A stretch of 64,000 bases of DNA, taken from NCBI RefSeq assembly GCF_027172205.1, contig NC_070611.1, positions 59,949,979-60,013,978 on the forward strand, written 5' to 3'. Below are positions 1-12,617 of this stretch, piece by piece. A program made the translations under genes and the position numbers. Positions within the stretch are counted from its first letter, which is position 1. Each line of letters begins with the position of its first letter. Under the pieces are notes generated by a model. The model did no database searches and was not told the DNA's origin. It was given only the letters and a program-made list of their open reading frames with translations. This DNA comes from Podarcis raffonei. Its lineage: Eukaryota; Chordata; Lepidosauria; Squamata; Lacertidae.

Positions 1-1022
1 AACTTTTCTCTATCTATAACCAAGCCTTTGGCTGATTTAACATTCTATGGCCTTTTAAATGTTTTTGTGGGAGCCCCTGGACATCCTGCTCAGTTCCCAT
101 CTAAACTGACATCTCATTAGGTAGTGCCCACAAAATTTAACATTGCAAACTGATTTAGTTCATTTTTTAAAAATTACAAAAATCAAAGAGAAAAAGAAAC
201 TGACAAATCACTTTGACAAACTCCCTTAATAAAGTATAGCCTGCCAGGCTTTCACATAATATTTAATGCTAAACACTTGAACTACTAGTAAACGAATTCT
301 ATAATTAGTTTTAAAAAATAGACGGGAGAAAGAGCCATTTAACTTTTAGAAACCAGTTACTCTGACTATAGTCAAAAACTGCTTTTCTAAGAGACTCCAG
401 CTTCCTTTTCAAGTATTTAAATCCCTAAATATTTAACCTTTATTGCCTGGGAAGGCAATAAACAGTTTTTTAGAACCAATTACACACAACACAATGAAAT
501 GGTCATTTTGAAAAGCTACCTTTCAGCCACTTGTGTTACAATCCACCTTGACAGCAGCAGACTGTAAAAAGCCAAAGCCCCTGATCACAGGTAAACAGAA
601 GTGTGTTAATCATTTATCACTTGACTTCATCATCTCTACATGACTCCTATAAAGGTAGGTCATTATAGTGCCTTTTAAAAAAAGGGGGGGGGGGACAAAG
701 GCAGAGAGCATGGAACTTGCATAATGCCCCTGCAAACTGGTTCTTCCATGTACCCAGACCGGCACTTAGTATAAATCCTGAATTCTAAATTGCAGTTCAG
801 CAGTGACAAACCAGGAACCCTGTACACTAGCAACAGACATACTAGACAACAGGACATGATTTAAAGAGTCCCCAGAAGCTTAATGCACATCATTGTTCTG
901 TGATTTCAAACAAGACTCCCTTGAGCTGGTTTATGAAATCAGGATGTCCACAGTTCAAATCTTGCCTTGACTCACAAGGTGTTCTTAGACAAAACTATTC
1001 CCTAAGCCTCAGATCCTCAAAA
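1..1022. other. Unique AT-rich non-coding DNA
   Basis: No coding exon, RNA gene or clear repeat is seen. A pure G run occurs near 685-694. If the CpG island near 19 kb is MICAL3, this would be deep in its first intron. Confidence 0.4.
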
Positions 1023-1024
1023 TA

Positions 1025-1266
1025 CAGTGGTACCTCGGGTTACATACGCTTCAGGTTACATACGCTTCAGGTTACAGACTCTGCTAACCCAGAAATAGTA
1101 CCTCGGGTTAAGAACTTTGCTTCAGGATGAGAACAGAAATCGTGCTCTGGCGGCGAGGCGGCAGCAGGAGGCCCCATTAGCTAAAGTGGTGCTTCAGGTT
1201 AAGAACAGTTTCAGGTTAAGAAACGACCTCCGGAACGAATTAAGTACTTAACCCGAGGTACCACTG
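1025..1266 (-). mobile_element. Tigger-like MITE (pogo/Tc1-mariner type)
   Basis: A 242-bp non-autonomous DNA transposon with inverted ends CAGTGGTACCTCGGG and CCCGAGGTACCACTG, flanked by TA on both sides (1023-1024 and 1267-1268). The interior has short repeated blocks resembling CTTCAGGTTA. No transposase is encoded. It belongs to the same subfamily as 63252-63492, in opposite orientation. Confidence 0.85.
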
Positions 1267-1388
1267 TATGAGGATACTACTAACTTTCCAGAGTTGTTGC
1301 AAGGATTACCTACAGAGTGACACATGAAGTGCTTTTAACACTCAAGAGCAATATGCAAGTGATTGGCATAATTATGGCACTGCCTATA

Positions 1389-1531
1389 GCCAATGCTTTT
1401 TTTTCCTAAAAAAAAGTTTAGGGGCACTCTCATTTTCCTACTCATATTGAAATACTGCCCCTCAATGAGGTCAAACTTAGATTCACAAAATGTTTAGGGG
1501 TATGTGTACCCCTGCGTCCCCCCATAAAAAA
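1389..1531 (-). mobile_element. Short retroposed repeat with 12-bp target duplication
   Basis: A 143-bp insert is bracketed by the perfect direct repeat GCACTGCCTATA at 1377-1388 and 1532-1543. It contains poly-T/poly-A stretches and blocks around CTAAACATTTTGTGAATCTA when read on the - strand. A target duplication of this length suggests LINE-mediated insertion. The family is not named here. Confidence 0.55.
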
Positions 1532-2880
1532 GCACTGCCTATACTGTAGGCTACAAAAAGTAGATCCACAGAGCGGGGGTGGGGTGGGGTAGGTCTGCCA
1601 TGCTGTACAGTGAGGAATACCAACTGCATGCAGCTCACATTTCGACCAGTTTGCTAGGTTTATCTAATGTAACTGCAGACAATTTACTTTAATTTCATAA
1701 ATGTAACTTAAATGGCAAAACACAACAAGGGTCAGATGAAGAACTGGAACTATTATTGGCAGGGAGTGGGGTATTTAAGAAGAGCAAACCACAGACCTTT
1801 TACTAGGCAACCACTTCCCCACAGATGGCTGTGGCTAAGGCTCAGATTACTCCAGATTAGTTTAGATGAATATGTCTGGGTGTAAATCCAGCCAAGGTTA
1901 TCTTGTGGACAGAGGCTTGGGTTCAAATCCCAACCTCAGCTATTAACTCAGCGGGTGGTTTTGAACAAGTAACTCTTCCATGTCTGCAAAATGAGAACAA
2001 TGGTTGCCCCAAATTGCTCTTACGACAATGCATAAGAGACTTGAAAAATGTCTTACAATATTTAAGTGAAAAACCACCGTTTATAATCATTTCCAGCATA
2101 TGTTATTGCAATCTGAGTACCGGTTTTGCACTGCAAATTTTGCTCCTGTAGCACATTACTCTTGGGCTCAATTAACATTGCAGGGTAGCAATCCCAACAC
2201 TGCTTTTGTTATCATGGTACTTCATATGCTTTCAGAAAGCAAAGGAAAGTCAAAAGGTAAGCAACAACAACACTTTAAAAAAATAAAGAATTCATATTCT
2301 AAAAAACTGAGCTCCTAATGGAATTTCTTCAAGATATCATGCAACTATTTATTTCACAATAACTACTGAAATATATGTTTTAGAAAGCCAGAGGTCAGTT
2401 GTTATTTTTTTTAAAAAAAGACACCATTCTTATCCAGTAACAAAGGCCTGCACAGAATAGGTTGCATTTTTTTTAAAAAAAAAGCACACACACAACGTGG
2501 ATACTAAACACAAATCCATAGAAGACTACACTCTCTTTATCTGGTCCTGGCAATGCTGTGTTATCAGGTGACTTAAGGATGGTCAGTTTGTGAAAAACAA
2601 GGAAATGCCACAAAAGGAATTTTGTTTGCTTGTTTCTAGGAGCGTTTTTTGCAAACAATGGAAAGAAACATTTACAGCCCGATGAAGCTCTGTCCTGAAA
2701 CAGCAAGAAAGAACAGGCGAACCCACCAAACTCACTTTACTGCAGAAGAAAACTTGATCTGATGTATAGATGTCATGGACTGGCTGGATACAGAGAAGCG
2801 GTGTGAGGCAGCAGTTAGGGAACCCCCAAGGAAAGGCAGCTCAAACCCCGGGAATTAGTGGGGGGACAACACTGAGTGGA

Positions 2881-3225
2881 GGGACGCGGGTGGCGCTGTG
2901 GGTTAAACCACAGAGCCTAGGACTTGCCGATCAGAAGGTTGGCGGTTCGAATCCCCGCGACGGGGTGAGCGCCCGATGCTCAGTCCCAGCTCCTGCCAAC
3001 CTAGCAGTTCGAAAGCACGTCAAAGTGCAAGTAGATAAATAGGTACCGCTCTGGTGGGAAGGTAAACGGCGTTTCCATGCGCTGCTCTGGTTCGCCAAAA
3101 GCGGCTTAGTCATGCTGGCCACATGAGCTGTACACCGGCTCCCTCGGCCAATAAAGCAAGATGAGCGCCATAACCCCAGAGTTGGTCATGACTGGACCTA
3201 ATGGTCAGGCGTTCCTTTACCTTTA
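2881..3225 (+). mobile_element. Sauria SINE, near full length
   Basis: A tRNA-derived head begins GGGACGCGGGTGGCGCTGTG and includes a B-box-like GGCGGTTCGAATCCC. The body includes GCAAGTAGATAAATAGGTACC and CGGCTTAGTCATGCTGGCCA, and the end is TTTACCTTTA. This is the architecture of the squamate Sauria SINE family. Flanks AACACTGAGTGGA and AACACCAAGTGAT look like a diverged target duplication. A second copy is at 42657-43014. Confidence 0.9.
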
Positions 3226-3239
3226 ACACCAAGTGATCA

Positions 3240-6200
3240 TGACTCCCAGAACAAGGAGAGGCATGAAATAGGCAGAGCAAAGACGGGCAAGACAAAGGAG
3301 CCTCAGATTGCCTGGAAAGGAACAGAGGGAGACTTCGGGAGCTGTGTGAAGGCTGTACCCTCTAGGCCTAGCTTCCTGAGCTGTCTTGTTTCTTATAAAA
3401 AAATTAACTTCACCAAAGCCATGTAAGCTACTGATAACCTGCTCCTGGCACCCGCTCCTGTCAAATCGACACCAAAGCTCCTTTAATGCTATCCATTAGT
3501 TGTCAACAAACTACAACTGATGATGCTCAGATATCCATTTTTGCCAACTAAGGAGCAAGAGCAACAACTGCCTTATTCCTCAACCAAGCTGAGCTGCTTT
3601 GTTCATGTTCTACGTTCATTGTGTATGTTTACCTACAGCACCAACCTTCAACTGGTGGGCTGGAACCTAGGTTGGGTCTCAAGAGTAGCACTACCAGACA
3701 AGATAAATGACGAAGAAGTGGATCTCCAAGTGCGTATTTGGACTAAAAGTGGATCCCAGGTCTGGAAAGCTAGAGTACCCCAGATGATCAGGCAGCACCT
3801 ACAGTCCCATATTATGGTATCAGCACACAGACATGCTGCAAAACTAGCACACTCAACATTCAGAGCAGTCTGCACCTATTGAAGTGATAAGAAAGCCTTT
3901 GTGATGTGCTAAGAGGGCAAGGGGACAAGTGAGGAGATAAAATGTTGGCAGTCCTGTCACCATAAAAGGAAAACAGATGAAACTGAGAGCAAGCCAAAGA
4001 ATCAAGAGAGGCTAAGTGGGAATTGCATACTAGAAGTCCGGACTCTTTATTCCTGCCTTAACCCTATGAAGTCAGTATTGAGTTTTTGTTTTAAGCAAGG
4101 AGACTAACATCGAAGATCACGGCACATATTGCATAACAGCAAATCTTGACTTTGCCACCGGTACACATTCAACCATGTACTGGAACCAATCCTGGTTCTG
4201 CGATGATAGTACTCAATTGTTCTGCATCTCACCCATTTACCAAACATTGTGCATGGGGTATGATTAATTTCCCCCCAGAATCACATAGCAGGCAGGTCAA
4301 CTCACTTGGTCTTGTTTCTTTCTCAGGTGCAAGCAATGTGTTCTGTACAACTGCATGTAATGAAGACCTGATGGCTTTTTTAAGAAAAACTGCTTCTGGT
4401 GGGGCATTCAAGAACAGAAATGCTGTGGGGGGTCTTAATTCATAATCCCTCCCCAAATGGCGCTCCCACCCCTACACAATGGGTTTCAAATGCATATTTT
4501 AAGGACATATACACGCTTCCAAGCAGGGCTCCATTATCCCCAGCCCTCTTCCCACCAGAGCCAAACCTGAATTGGCTTGTCTGAAGCCAGGAACACAATT
4601 AGATAACATCCTCCATTAACCTGGCTGCTGGCAACAAAGATGAATTCACACACGTTCTCTCCCTGCCACATAACCACTGTAAACCACTGTAAACCAAGTA
4701 GCACTGCAATTACTCAGAATGGCACAAACAAACCATTATTTTTATTTTAAAGCCCACAAGCAACAAATGTATAGAAAAGGGCCTGTATATAAAACAAATA
4801 TCATACAAGACAGATCACTCAGTGTTAGTTCAGCGACTGATAGAGATTTAAAAGGCCTAACATGCTTCTTTGTACGCTCAAACAAGCAATATTCACTGTT
4901 TGCAATGAAATCATACTCAATTTACCTGAAGCATGAACTTGCAATACAAAATTCCAACCTGGAGTTTACACTGACATTGAAGCAATCACTTAGTTTAGGA
5001 TGTCTGACTAGTCCAGACTATGTGTTGAACTGAGCAATTAAAAACTATCCAATTTGTTTCAATTAGGAATTAAAGGACAATTAAAAAGGCATCTGTATCT
5101 AAAATTATATTTAGAACAACGCAGCTTACTCTTTCTTGAAGACATGCTTTACAGATAAATGAAGATTAAATGTTTAAAAGACCTATTTGGTGGAACTTGT
5201 TTTCCCTGTTTTTACTTCTGCTCCAGGAATATCAGATTTAAAAAGCCACAAAGGTTGTTGAACCTCATAATTCATATATTTGGGGGGGGGGAGTCCAAAT
5301 GATTACAGAAAGGTTCTGCTCAATGATCAGCAATGGGGGCGGGGGAGAGTGCAGAGGAATATGAATTATGCTTCTAATTGGTTTGTAAAACTGTCATTCT
5401 GCATACAGTTCCTGCCCTCACATAGCACCACCTTAAAAACTTCCAAACCCAAAGTTACACCCCCTGTCACCTCAGTCCTCAACACCCCCTACAAATACTA
5501 GATGCTGCCAAACCATAAATTTTGTATCCAGGATGAAGTATCTCAAATGTAAACACATCTACTTTATTCATACTACAGGTGTGGAGAACTTTTGAAATAC
5601 AGAAACTTTGGTCCTCCTATGCGCAAAAAAAAATTAGCATTTGTGATTTAAAAAACTGGTATCCTTCAACCCTATAAAATGATACTCAGGGAAGCTTAGA
5701 TTTAAAGATTAATAATAAAATGAATACTGTAAAATAAACCACCTCAAATGAAAATAAAAAAAGAAGTGTTTCTATTGTGAAACTCCAATTAAACAAACCA
5801 GTAAAAGTTTTTCAATATCACACAACAAATTCCTGCACACACCAGTAAGGAGAATGTTTATCCAAATTGTGAAGGTCATTCACAAACCAGCTCAACCTCA
5901 ACAACAAAAATCCCTGTCTCCCACCTTCTTACTTTATTTCCTTCCCTCCCATTCAATGGGCAGGTGGGTGAGTTGAATTGAACTTTTTCCCTTCCAGAGA
6001 TTTAAAGGCAAAATAATCAGAACTGACCTTCTGGATGCTACTGGTTCCTTGTTTCTGTTCGGAAAGCCACAGCCTGCATTCCACTGCAACAACTTTTCTA
6101 CTATATTGTTGAGCGACTTCACTATAAATATCTTTTAACACATTTAAAATGTGTGGGTGATGAAATTCAATAGCCAAAAAAATGAGTAACAAAGATTGTT

Positions 6201-7280
6201 ACTGTAAGGAGAGAGCTATGTAGAGCTGAAGCAGCAAAAGTCAGGAAGAGAAGCTCTTTTGAGAAGGCTGTTCTATCTACACACTGGACATCAACAGCAT
6301 AAAAAGGGGGGATCCAATTTCCTCATATTTCCCTACCTAACACAATCCAAAGTCATCCCCTTTGGGGCTGAACCATCTCCCACAAGATGACACATTTTGC
6401 CAGAATAACCCTCCCACACAGAACAAAGGCCTTGAATGACACTGTCCATGCAGATTACAGCTGAGAACAGCATTTCAAAGCAAACAGAACTCGTCTCCTG
6501 GTCATACAGTACAACAGACTAGCTATTTTGGTTAATCCAGGTTAAACCCACTTCAGGAAATATACTAGTGAATTCAATTAGAACTCACTTCATGCCGTTC
6601 ACCTGGAAGGAAATGCACATTTATTCTAAGGCAGAGAGTGATCCTATTGCTCATTCACATGGAGTCTCTAATAAATCTGTATAGATTAGCCATTGTGCTA
6701 AGCAAAGTCAAAGGAGCCTCTCCCAGACAGTGCTGGGAAAATATTTTGAATTCCTAGATACCAACCTGCTTTAGGGATTTCAATTAGAATTGCCCACATT
6801 CTGCCACTGAAATCATAAGCAAACTGCTTTCTTTTTAATATATATACATTCTCAGGATACCAAATTTTGTACTTTGTACCTGTGACCTGCAATACACACA
6901 GATTGCCTACTGGCTGTACTGGGATACTAAAAGGTTTTACATCATGGGGACTTTCTGTTCTTCTGATATTATACCCATGATGACCATATCATTAAACACT
7001 GCATTAATGCTATCTAAACAAGCTAGCAGTCAGTTCCAGACATTCAATCACTCACAAAGATCAGAAATCCTTTCCCACACATTCAACCTAATCTTACGCA
7101 TGCTTACAGTCAGAACCAAGTCCCACTGGTTTCAGAGGGATTATTTCCCAAGCAAGTGTGTGTAAGTTTGCAGCCACAGGCATGCACTGAAGGCACTGGA
7201 GAAAATCCACTCTTTTATAGTGACTTCAGCTGTGAGCTTAACACAAATGATTAGAAGGTAATAACGCAGCCTTGTATTAG
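3240..7280. other. Unique non-coding DNA
   Basis: No coding exon, RNA gene or well-defined mobile element is recognised. A run of ten G lies at about 5281-5290. Near 7085-7170 there is a weak match to the short AAGTAAGCCCCATTGA-type squamate repeat. Open frames here are short and lack recognisable protein character. Confidence 0.4.
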
Positions 7281-7590
7281 CAACTAGGCTTGTTGTTGTT
7301 GGCATCCGTCTGTCTCAATAGAGTGTGCCTCCGAAGGTGAAGTCAAAGCACTGTGTTAGCAGCACCAAAGTGACCTTCCTGGGGTGCAACCCTGAGCAGT
7401 GTGTATGGAGGTCCTGGGCTGCCCAGATGACAAGACCCCTCTCTCAGCTTCACTGACGTGGTCCAAAGGAAAGCAGAGCAATATGTCTGGCACCAGTTTG
7501 GCTGCAGGAGTTGCTGGAAGGAGGTATACAAAGCACTATGGAGTCTTAGGGACTCCAGATAGCTGTAAGCTTTACTCCTTAGCCTTCTCC
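7281..7590 (+). repeat. Unclassified interspersed repeat beside BovB
   Basis: Starts with GTTGTTGTTGGCATCCGTCTG and continues as low-divergence sequence that I recognise as repetitive in squamates (for example AGCAGCACCAAAGTGACCTT). It contains no intact protein. It abuts the BovB fragment and may be a separate LINE-related unit. Confidence 0.4.
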
Positions 7591-7592
7591 TG

Positions 7593-8125
7593 AATATATC
7601 TCACAACCAGCCTAGAAGCCATGACAAACCTAGACAGCATCTTAAAAAGCAGATACATCACTTTGCCAACAAAGGTCCGTATAGTTAAAGCTATGGTTTT
7701 CCCAGTAGTGATGTATGGAAGTGAGAGCTGGACCATAAAGAAGGCTGATCGCCAAAGAATTGATGCTTTTGAATTATGGTGCTGGAGGAGACTCTTGAGA
7801 GTCCCATGGACTGCAAGAAGATCAAACCTATCCATTCTTAAGGAAATCAGCCCTGAGTGCTCACTAGAAGGACAGATCCTGAAGCTGAGGCTCCAATACT
7901 TTGGCCACCTCATGAGAAGAGAAGACTCCCTAGAAAAGACCCTGATGTTGGGAAAGATGGAGGGCACAAGGAGAAGGGGACGACAGAGGACAAGATGGTT
8001 GGATAGTGTTCTCAAAGCTACCAGCATGAGCTTGACCAAACTGTGGGAGGCAGTGGAAGACAGGAGTGCCTGGCGTGCTCTGGTCCATGGGGTCACGAAG
8101 AGTCGGACACGACTAAACAACAACC
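7593..8125 (+). mobile_element. BovB (RTE) LINE, 5'-truncated 3' end
   Basis: An open frame starting at 7621 encodes the C-terminal part of a BovB-type ORF: MVFPVVMYGSESWTIKKADR, then LELWCWRRLLRVPWTARRSN-like sequence, then LQYFGHLMRREDSLEKTLML, RRRGRQRTRWLDSVL and VHGVTKSRTRLNNN. The nucleotide end GGTCACGAAGAGTCGGACAC is the typical BovB/Bov-A 3' end. The element lacks its endonuclease and most of its reverse transcriptase. A weak 8-bp repeat, TTCTCCTG, occurs at 7585-7592 and 8140-8147. BovB is known to have moved horizontally between squamates, ruminants and other animals. Confidence 0.92.
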
Positions 8126-8960
8126 ACCAGCTCAGGCAGTTCTCCTGGTTTACTTGCTGTCTTTGGAGAGAGGAAAAACTATCATTCAGCTCTATTCCTT
8201 CTCTGTCATCCCGTTTGATAAAAGACAAAAGGGTTGTTCCCAATGAAGGTGTCTATTCGTACAAGTGCAACAGAGCCTTTCCCTCCTTCCTGCACTCCCC
8301 AAATCTGCCCCAGAAGCTTGGGGATTGAAAGGAAGTTCCATTGCACAAGCAAAGGCCTTGTGCAGACAGGATAGCTTCACAGGATACAACCCAGGGTTTT
8401 AACTAGCCTGCCAAGACTTCCCTTTCTCATGGCTAGCAAGAAAACACAGGCTGCTAATCTCTTAGGCTAGTAAAAACATTGTATGTTAGTAACTTTTGTG
8501 GACTTAAAATATACAAGAGTACAGAAAAAGCTAGCTCATTTGTGTTAAGTGAATTTGAATACAGTGCTAACTCATCCTCTGTGCTGCATGAAAGTCACCC
8601 TCAGGCAAATTCTGCCGCTTTTATTTTAAATCTTTGCAGCTCCAAACCTCCTTGTTCTCAGACAGTCACCTCCGCACCTCTGACTTTCCCATTAGTAAGA
8701 AGAACTCAGAGGTACAGGCTGTCACCCACTACTCATTTCAAGTAGTATCTCCCCATGGAGCTCCCTCTACAGCTAATGAAGAAATTGAAGTGCTGCTGTC
8801 CTCATCAGTCCCAAGATTTTGGCACCGAGAGCCAGATGGGATCTCTTACTGGCTGAGAGAAGACTGGTGCATTCTCAGAAATAAGCACACTCCCTGCTCT
8901 AAACTTGGAGTTCTAAACCTGCAGTTCTGAACTGCTTCGGTTAAACTTCATGCCTTTTTA

Positions 8961-9110
8961 ATCACAGAACCATAGAATTGTAGAGTTGGAAGGGACCACG
9001 AGGGTCATCTAGTCCAACCCCCTGCAATGCAGGAATCTTTTGCCCAATGTGTGGCTTGAACAAACAACCCTGAGGTTAAGAGTCTCATGCTCTACTGACT
9101 GAGCTATCTC
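8961..9110 (-). mobile_element. tRNA-Lys-derived SINE with CR1-like tail
   Basis: Read on the - strand it begins AGATAGCTCAGTCAGTAGAG, then ATGAGACTCTTAA and a diverged B box, which resemble tRNA-Lys. It continues into ATTCCTGCATTGCAGGGGGT and ends CCAACTCTACAATTCTATGG, a CR1-like 3' end. Other copies are at 51611-51718 (+) and 61612-61747 (+). Confidence 0.8.
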
Positions 9111-9350
9111 AATTCTGAATTCTATAGATTTGGAACTCAATGGATCCATCCTCAGAAACAGAAACCAGAGCATTCATATTCAGCAGATAAACAGGGTGAA
9201 TTTGCACTTAAAAAACAACAACTGAGGATGCTATTGTGCGAAAAGACCCCACCACAAAACATTCTAATTTTCCCTACCAATGTATTTTACGGGCAACTTG
9301 TCTCAGATTGCAATCCTACACTTACACAGCAGTAAATCGCACTGAATCAA

Positions 9351-9460
9351 GGAGGGGCAGTAGTTCACTGGTACAGCATCTGCTTTGCATGGAGAAAGTC
9401 CCAAATTCCAATCCCCAGCAACTCCATGTAGGGCTGGAAGAGATCCCTGCTAGAAATCAA
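9351..9460 (+). mobile_element. Partial tRNA-derived SINE
   Basis: CAGTAGTTCACTGGTACAGC, ATCTGCTTTGCATGGAGAAA and CAATCCCCAGCAACTCCATG match the head of the SINE family also present at 32037-32100 (+) and, interrupted, at 45377-46012 (-). Only the first ~110 bases are recognisable. Confidence 0.6.
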
Positions 9461-12030
9461 TTCAGTTCATTGTCGATCACCTTAAATAAAATTGGTACGC
9501 AGTTCCCTGTTGCCATTAATTTTCACACGCCCAGGTACGCAAGAGCAGCTTTTTAAGAACAACACAATCGTCACACTGTTGAGTTGGTGACAGTTCATTT
9601 GGGTTCTGTACAGAGATTTTGACTCTGGCTCAGCTTCGGTTCCACATTTCTCTTCCTCACCCCGAGCAGCTTCCTAGTTGAGCCCACTAACCGCTGCTCC
9701 ACACCAACTCCCTCTCCCCTGGAGTCCCATCAAAATCAAAGCCAGAGGGTCTTCCACAGGTGACATTTCCACCTGGAAAGGCAATTTGCTTAAGTCCATG
9801 TGGTTATTTTAATAGACTTTTCAACATTAGATGTCTCTCTGAACTGGTTTGCCAGGGGAAGAACCAAACAGTTTGGAATGGCAGAAAAGAAAAAGGCAAA
9901 ATATAAATCTGATCATTTTTATATACAGAAGTCTATATTATGTAAGTGGGGAGGGTCTAACACATGCACTTACAGATTGTCCTCAGCAGCAACTGGAAGG
10001 GAAAGAGAAAATATTTTTCATGTAAATCCTAAACTCATTAGTGACACAGACCTTGCTGCAAGCAGAATCCCCAGAGTCCCTTCCTCACGCTTTCATGTTC
10101 AGACACTTTTGCATAAACAATTGTAGAAAAAGAAAGAAGATAGCAGTGAAGCACCCACTGACATATACTCCATCACTTGTTTTTGCAGCTCTGAATCTTA
10201 ATGAGTATCTTCATTGCTTATTTCTGCTGTACTTCTAGAAGATCTCCCAAATCAACATAAGCCTGTATTTTGATAGGCTCACTACTGCCCACAAGGCTAA
10301 GAGCCAATGTTCAACATAATTGCAGGTTTTGTGCTTTTCTTCTTCTGAGCTTATCTCTATACAGAGCAGCAGTCAAGTAACACTCTCCTTTCTTAAAGGA
10401 AGCTTGAAATCTGTGCAGATGTTCAGGGTGTCTACCTCGCATACCTCTGGTCAACAATCAAATTTTCTTCTACAGTTCCAGTGTCCTATATTAGCCAAGA
10501 AAATTGTAGGCAGATGGTGTGGCAGATGAGTGTAAAATATAATTTCAAAGTGCAGCCTAAAGAATACTCATATACTGTACTAAACATTAATGTTTTCCAG
10601 ATTATGCATGCAGTAGAATATTTGAAAGCCACATAAAGCAAGGATAAAAGTCCTGCTGAATTCACTGAGTTATGCCAAGATGCACATCACCTAAAATTAT
10701 AGACCCATATTAAGAAGGAAGTGAAAAGCTGGTATTTACAAGTAAGCTTGAATGCAAACCCTAATTCAAAAATAAATTCTGTATAACCTTTTTCTTGACA
10801 ATATTCCCTCTCCATAAACAATTCCAAAGCATAAAGCATTTGTCAGAACTGTCTAACAAATGTGATTAATCCATATAATTTAGCTTTTTTTTTTGCAGTG
10901 TTTACAAACAATCGCCAAAACCTATTAGAATGACACCACTATAGCCATAAATTCTCCAAAACAATGAGTCAAGTGTGTTATGACAAACAAATCTTACATA
11001 ATACGGTGGATATTTCTGCTCCTACAGTTGCTAATTATGAGAGGAGTGTACGGACACAGGGACCTGATCAAGAAAAGGTTTTGTAAGCACTTCCTGACCT
11101 CATGCCTTCAACCGAACTTGGCCCAAAATATCCAAATAAGGTGATTCTATTGTACCTAGTTACATTGGTTACTATCTTAAGAGAAAGTAAATATATTTCA
11201 ATGTCTATGCATCTTCAAAACCAACACAGAAATATTAGCACAAGGATTGAATCTGCACTCCTGAAGCAGTGTAATTTTCCACAAACTTACTTTGAAGTAC
11301 GAAGAACCTTTAGATCCATCACTGAACCCAGCTGATTTATATACTGTTTGAAGGAGACTCTGCCAACTCCTATTCTGTTCCACATTTAGCTTTTGAAAAC
11401 AAGTGCCTTGATTATGTAAGACCCCATAGTGCCTACTATTTTAACCTTACATTTTGAACCCTAAGGGAGAGATTCGTAACGAGTGTGCGTGTTGACATTT
11501 TGCAACTCTTAGCAGCTATGCAGAAGTAGGTGAAAAGCAAAAGGAGCCAACAGTGAGTCAAAGCATTGATTTTCATGTTTAAGACTAACAAAGCCAGCTA
11601 ATATAAAGCTAAGTCTCCAGATGTTCACCATTTTAGTGTCGAGATTAGCTTGGAAGCTGAAAAAATTCATAGAGATTCAATAACCTTCTTTTCTTAAGAA
11701 CTGTGGTTGGCTGGTGATTAACCTTAAGTCTGTGTCAGATACCGTCTTCTCACTTGCTTTTCTAATTGAGTAACTATTCAGGACTTGTTCACAAATTTCG
11801 TTCCAGACAGTGGTTACATCTGCCATGTTACCTAAACCATAATCAGCAGCATTCTTATGTTAGTGAAGTCAGTGGCTTCTTTCCAACGCATAGTTCTGTA
11901 ATCACTACCGCAGATAAACAACATTGACCATGTCTATGAAAAAATCTATGTAGAAGCCTCAAAGTTTTTGACGGAGCTGCCCAACTGTCACAGAAGAAGG
12001 GGTGGGCAGGTAGAGGAGTCATTTTTTCTA
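9461..12030. other. Unique non-coding DNA
   Basis: AT-rich sequence with no recognised exon, RNA gene or strong mobile element. Open frames are short and show no domain motif. Confidence 0.4.
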
Positions 12031-12152
12031 CAGTAGGGATGGAGATCATATGTTGCTGGACTACAACTCCCATCATCCCTGGCCATGATGGCTGGGGCTT
12101 CTGGGAGTTGGAGTCCAACAACATCAGCAGGGCCACAAGTTCTCCATCCCTG
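12031..12152. mobile_element. hAT-type MITE, palindromic
   Basis: About 122 bp that folds back on itself. CTGGACTACAACTCCCATCA on the left faces CTTCTGGGAGTTGGAGTCCA on the right, with ends near CAGTAGGGATGGAGA and TCTCCATCCCTG. The family is abundant here (12405, 41847, 51102, 59648, 61968). No clean 8-bp duplication is visible at this copy. Confidence 0.7.
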
Positions 12153-12404
12153 TTCTAGAGAGAGGCACAACTGACTGAAATGTCTAGGAAAGGAGAGGGA
12201 AGCAGCAGAGCATTAGCTAAGAAAACTGGAGGAATGGGGAGAAAAACTAGGAAAAAGAACAGTCTAAATAGACATTTGAACACAGGCAGAGTAAGAAGCT
12301 GTGAGAAAAGGCCTCCTCTGTGGCCAGATTATAGAACATCTTATATTTATTTTATAGAACACCTGACCTCATGAAATCCATCTACCCCTGTTTTCACTTT
12401 TTCT

Positions 12405-12526
12405 GGTAATCTCCAGATGTTTTGGGACTACAACTCCCACCATCCCTGACCATTGGTCCTGTTAGCTAGGGATGATGGGAGATGTAGTCCCAAAACATCT
12501 GGAGGGCCGAGTTTGCCTATGCCAGC
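12405..12526. mobile_element. hAT-type MITE, palindromic
   Basis: CTCCAGATGTTTTGGGACTA and its mirror TAGTCCCAAAACATCTGGAG form long inverted arms around a GACCATTGGTCC centre. The outer ends are degraded. Confidence 0.7.
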
Positions 12527-12539
12527 CTTGTACCATTGC

Positions 12540-12617
12540 TTGGTGTTACCGTTATAAGCCACCCAGAGCAATGGAAGGATGGGGGGGGGGTATATATTTT
12601 CTTAATAAATAAAATAG
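12540..12617 (+). repeat. SINE/LINE tail remnant
   Basis: TTATAAGCCACCCAGAGCAA followed by a ten-G run and TTAATAAATAAAATAG resembles the 3' tails of squamate MIR-like SINEs or L2. The body is missing. Confidence 0.4.

Noticed and set aside
7621-8328. A 235-codon frame as a host gene
   Set aside because: Its sequence is the BovB ORF C-terminus and then runs into unrelated flank.
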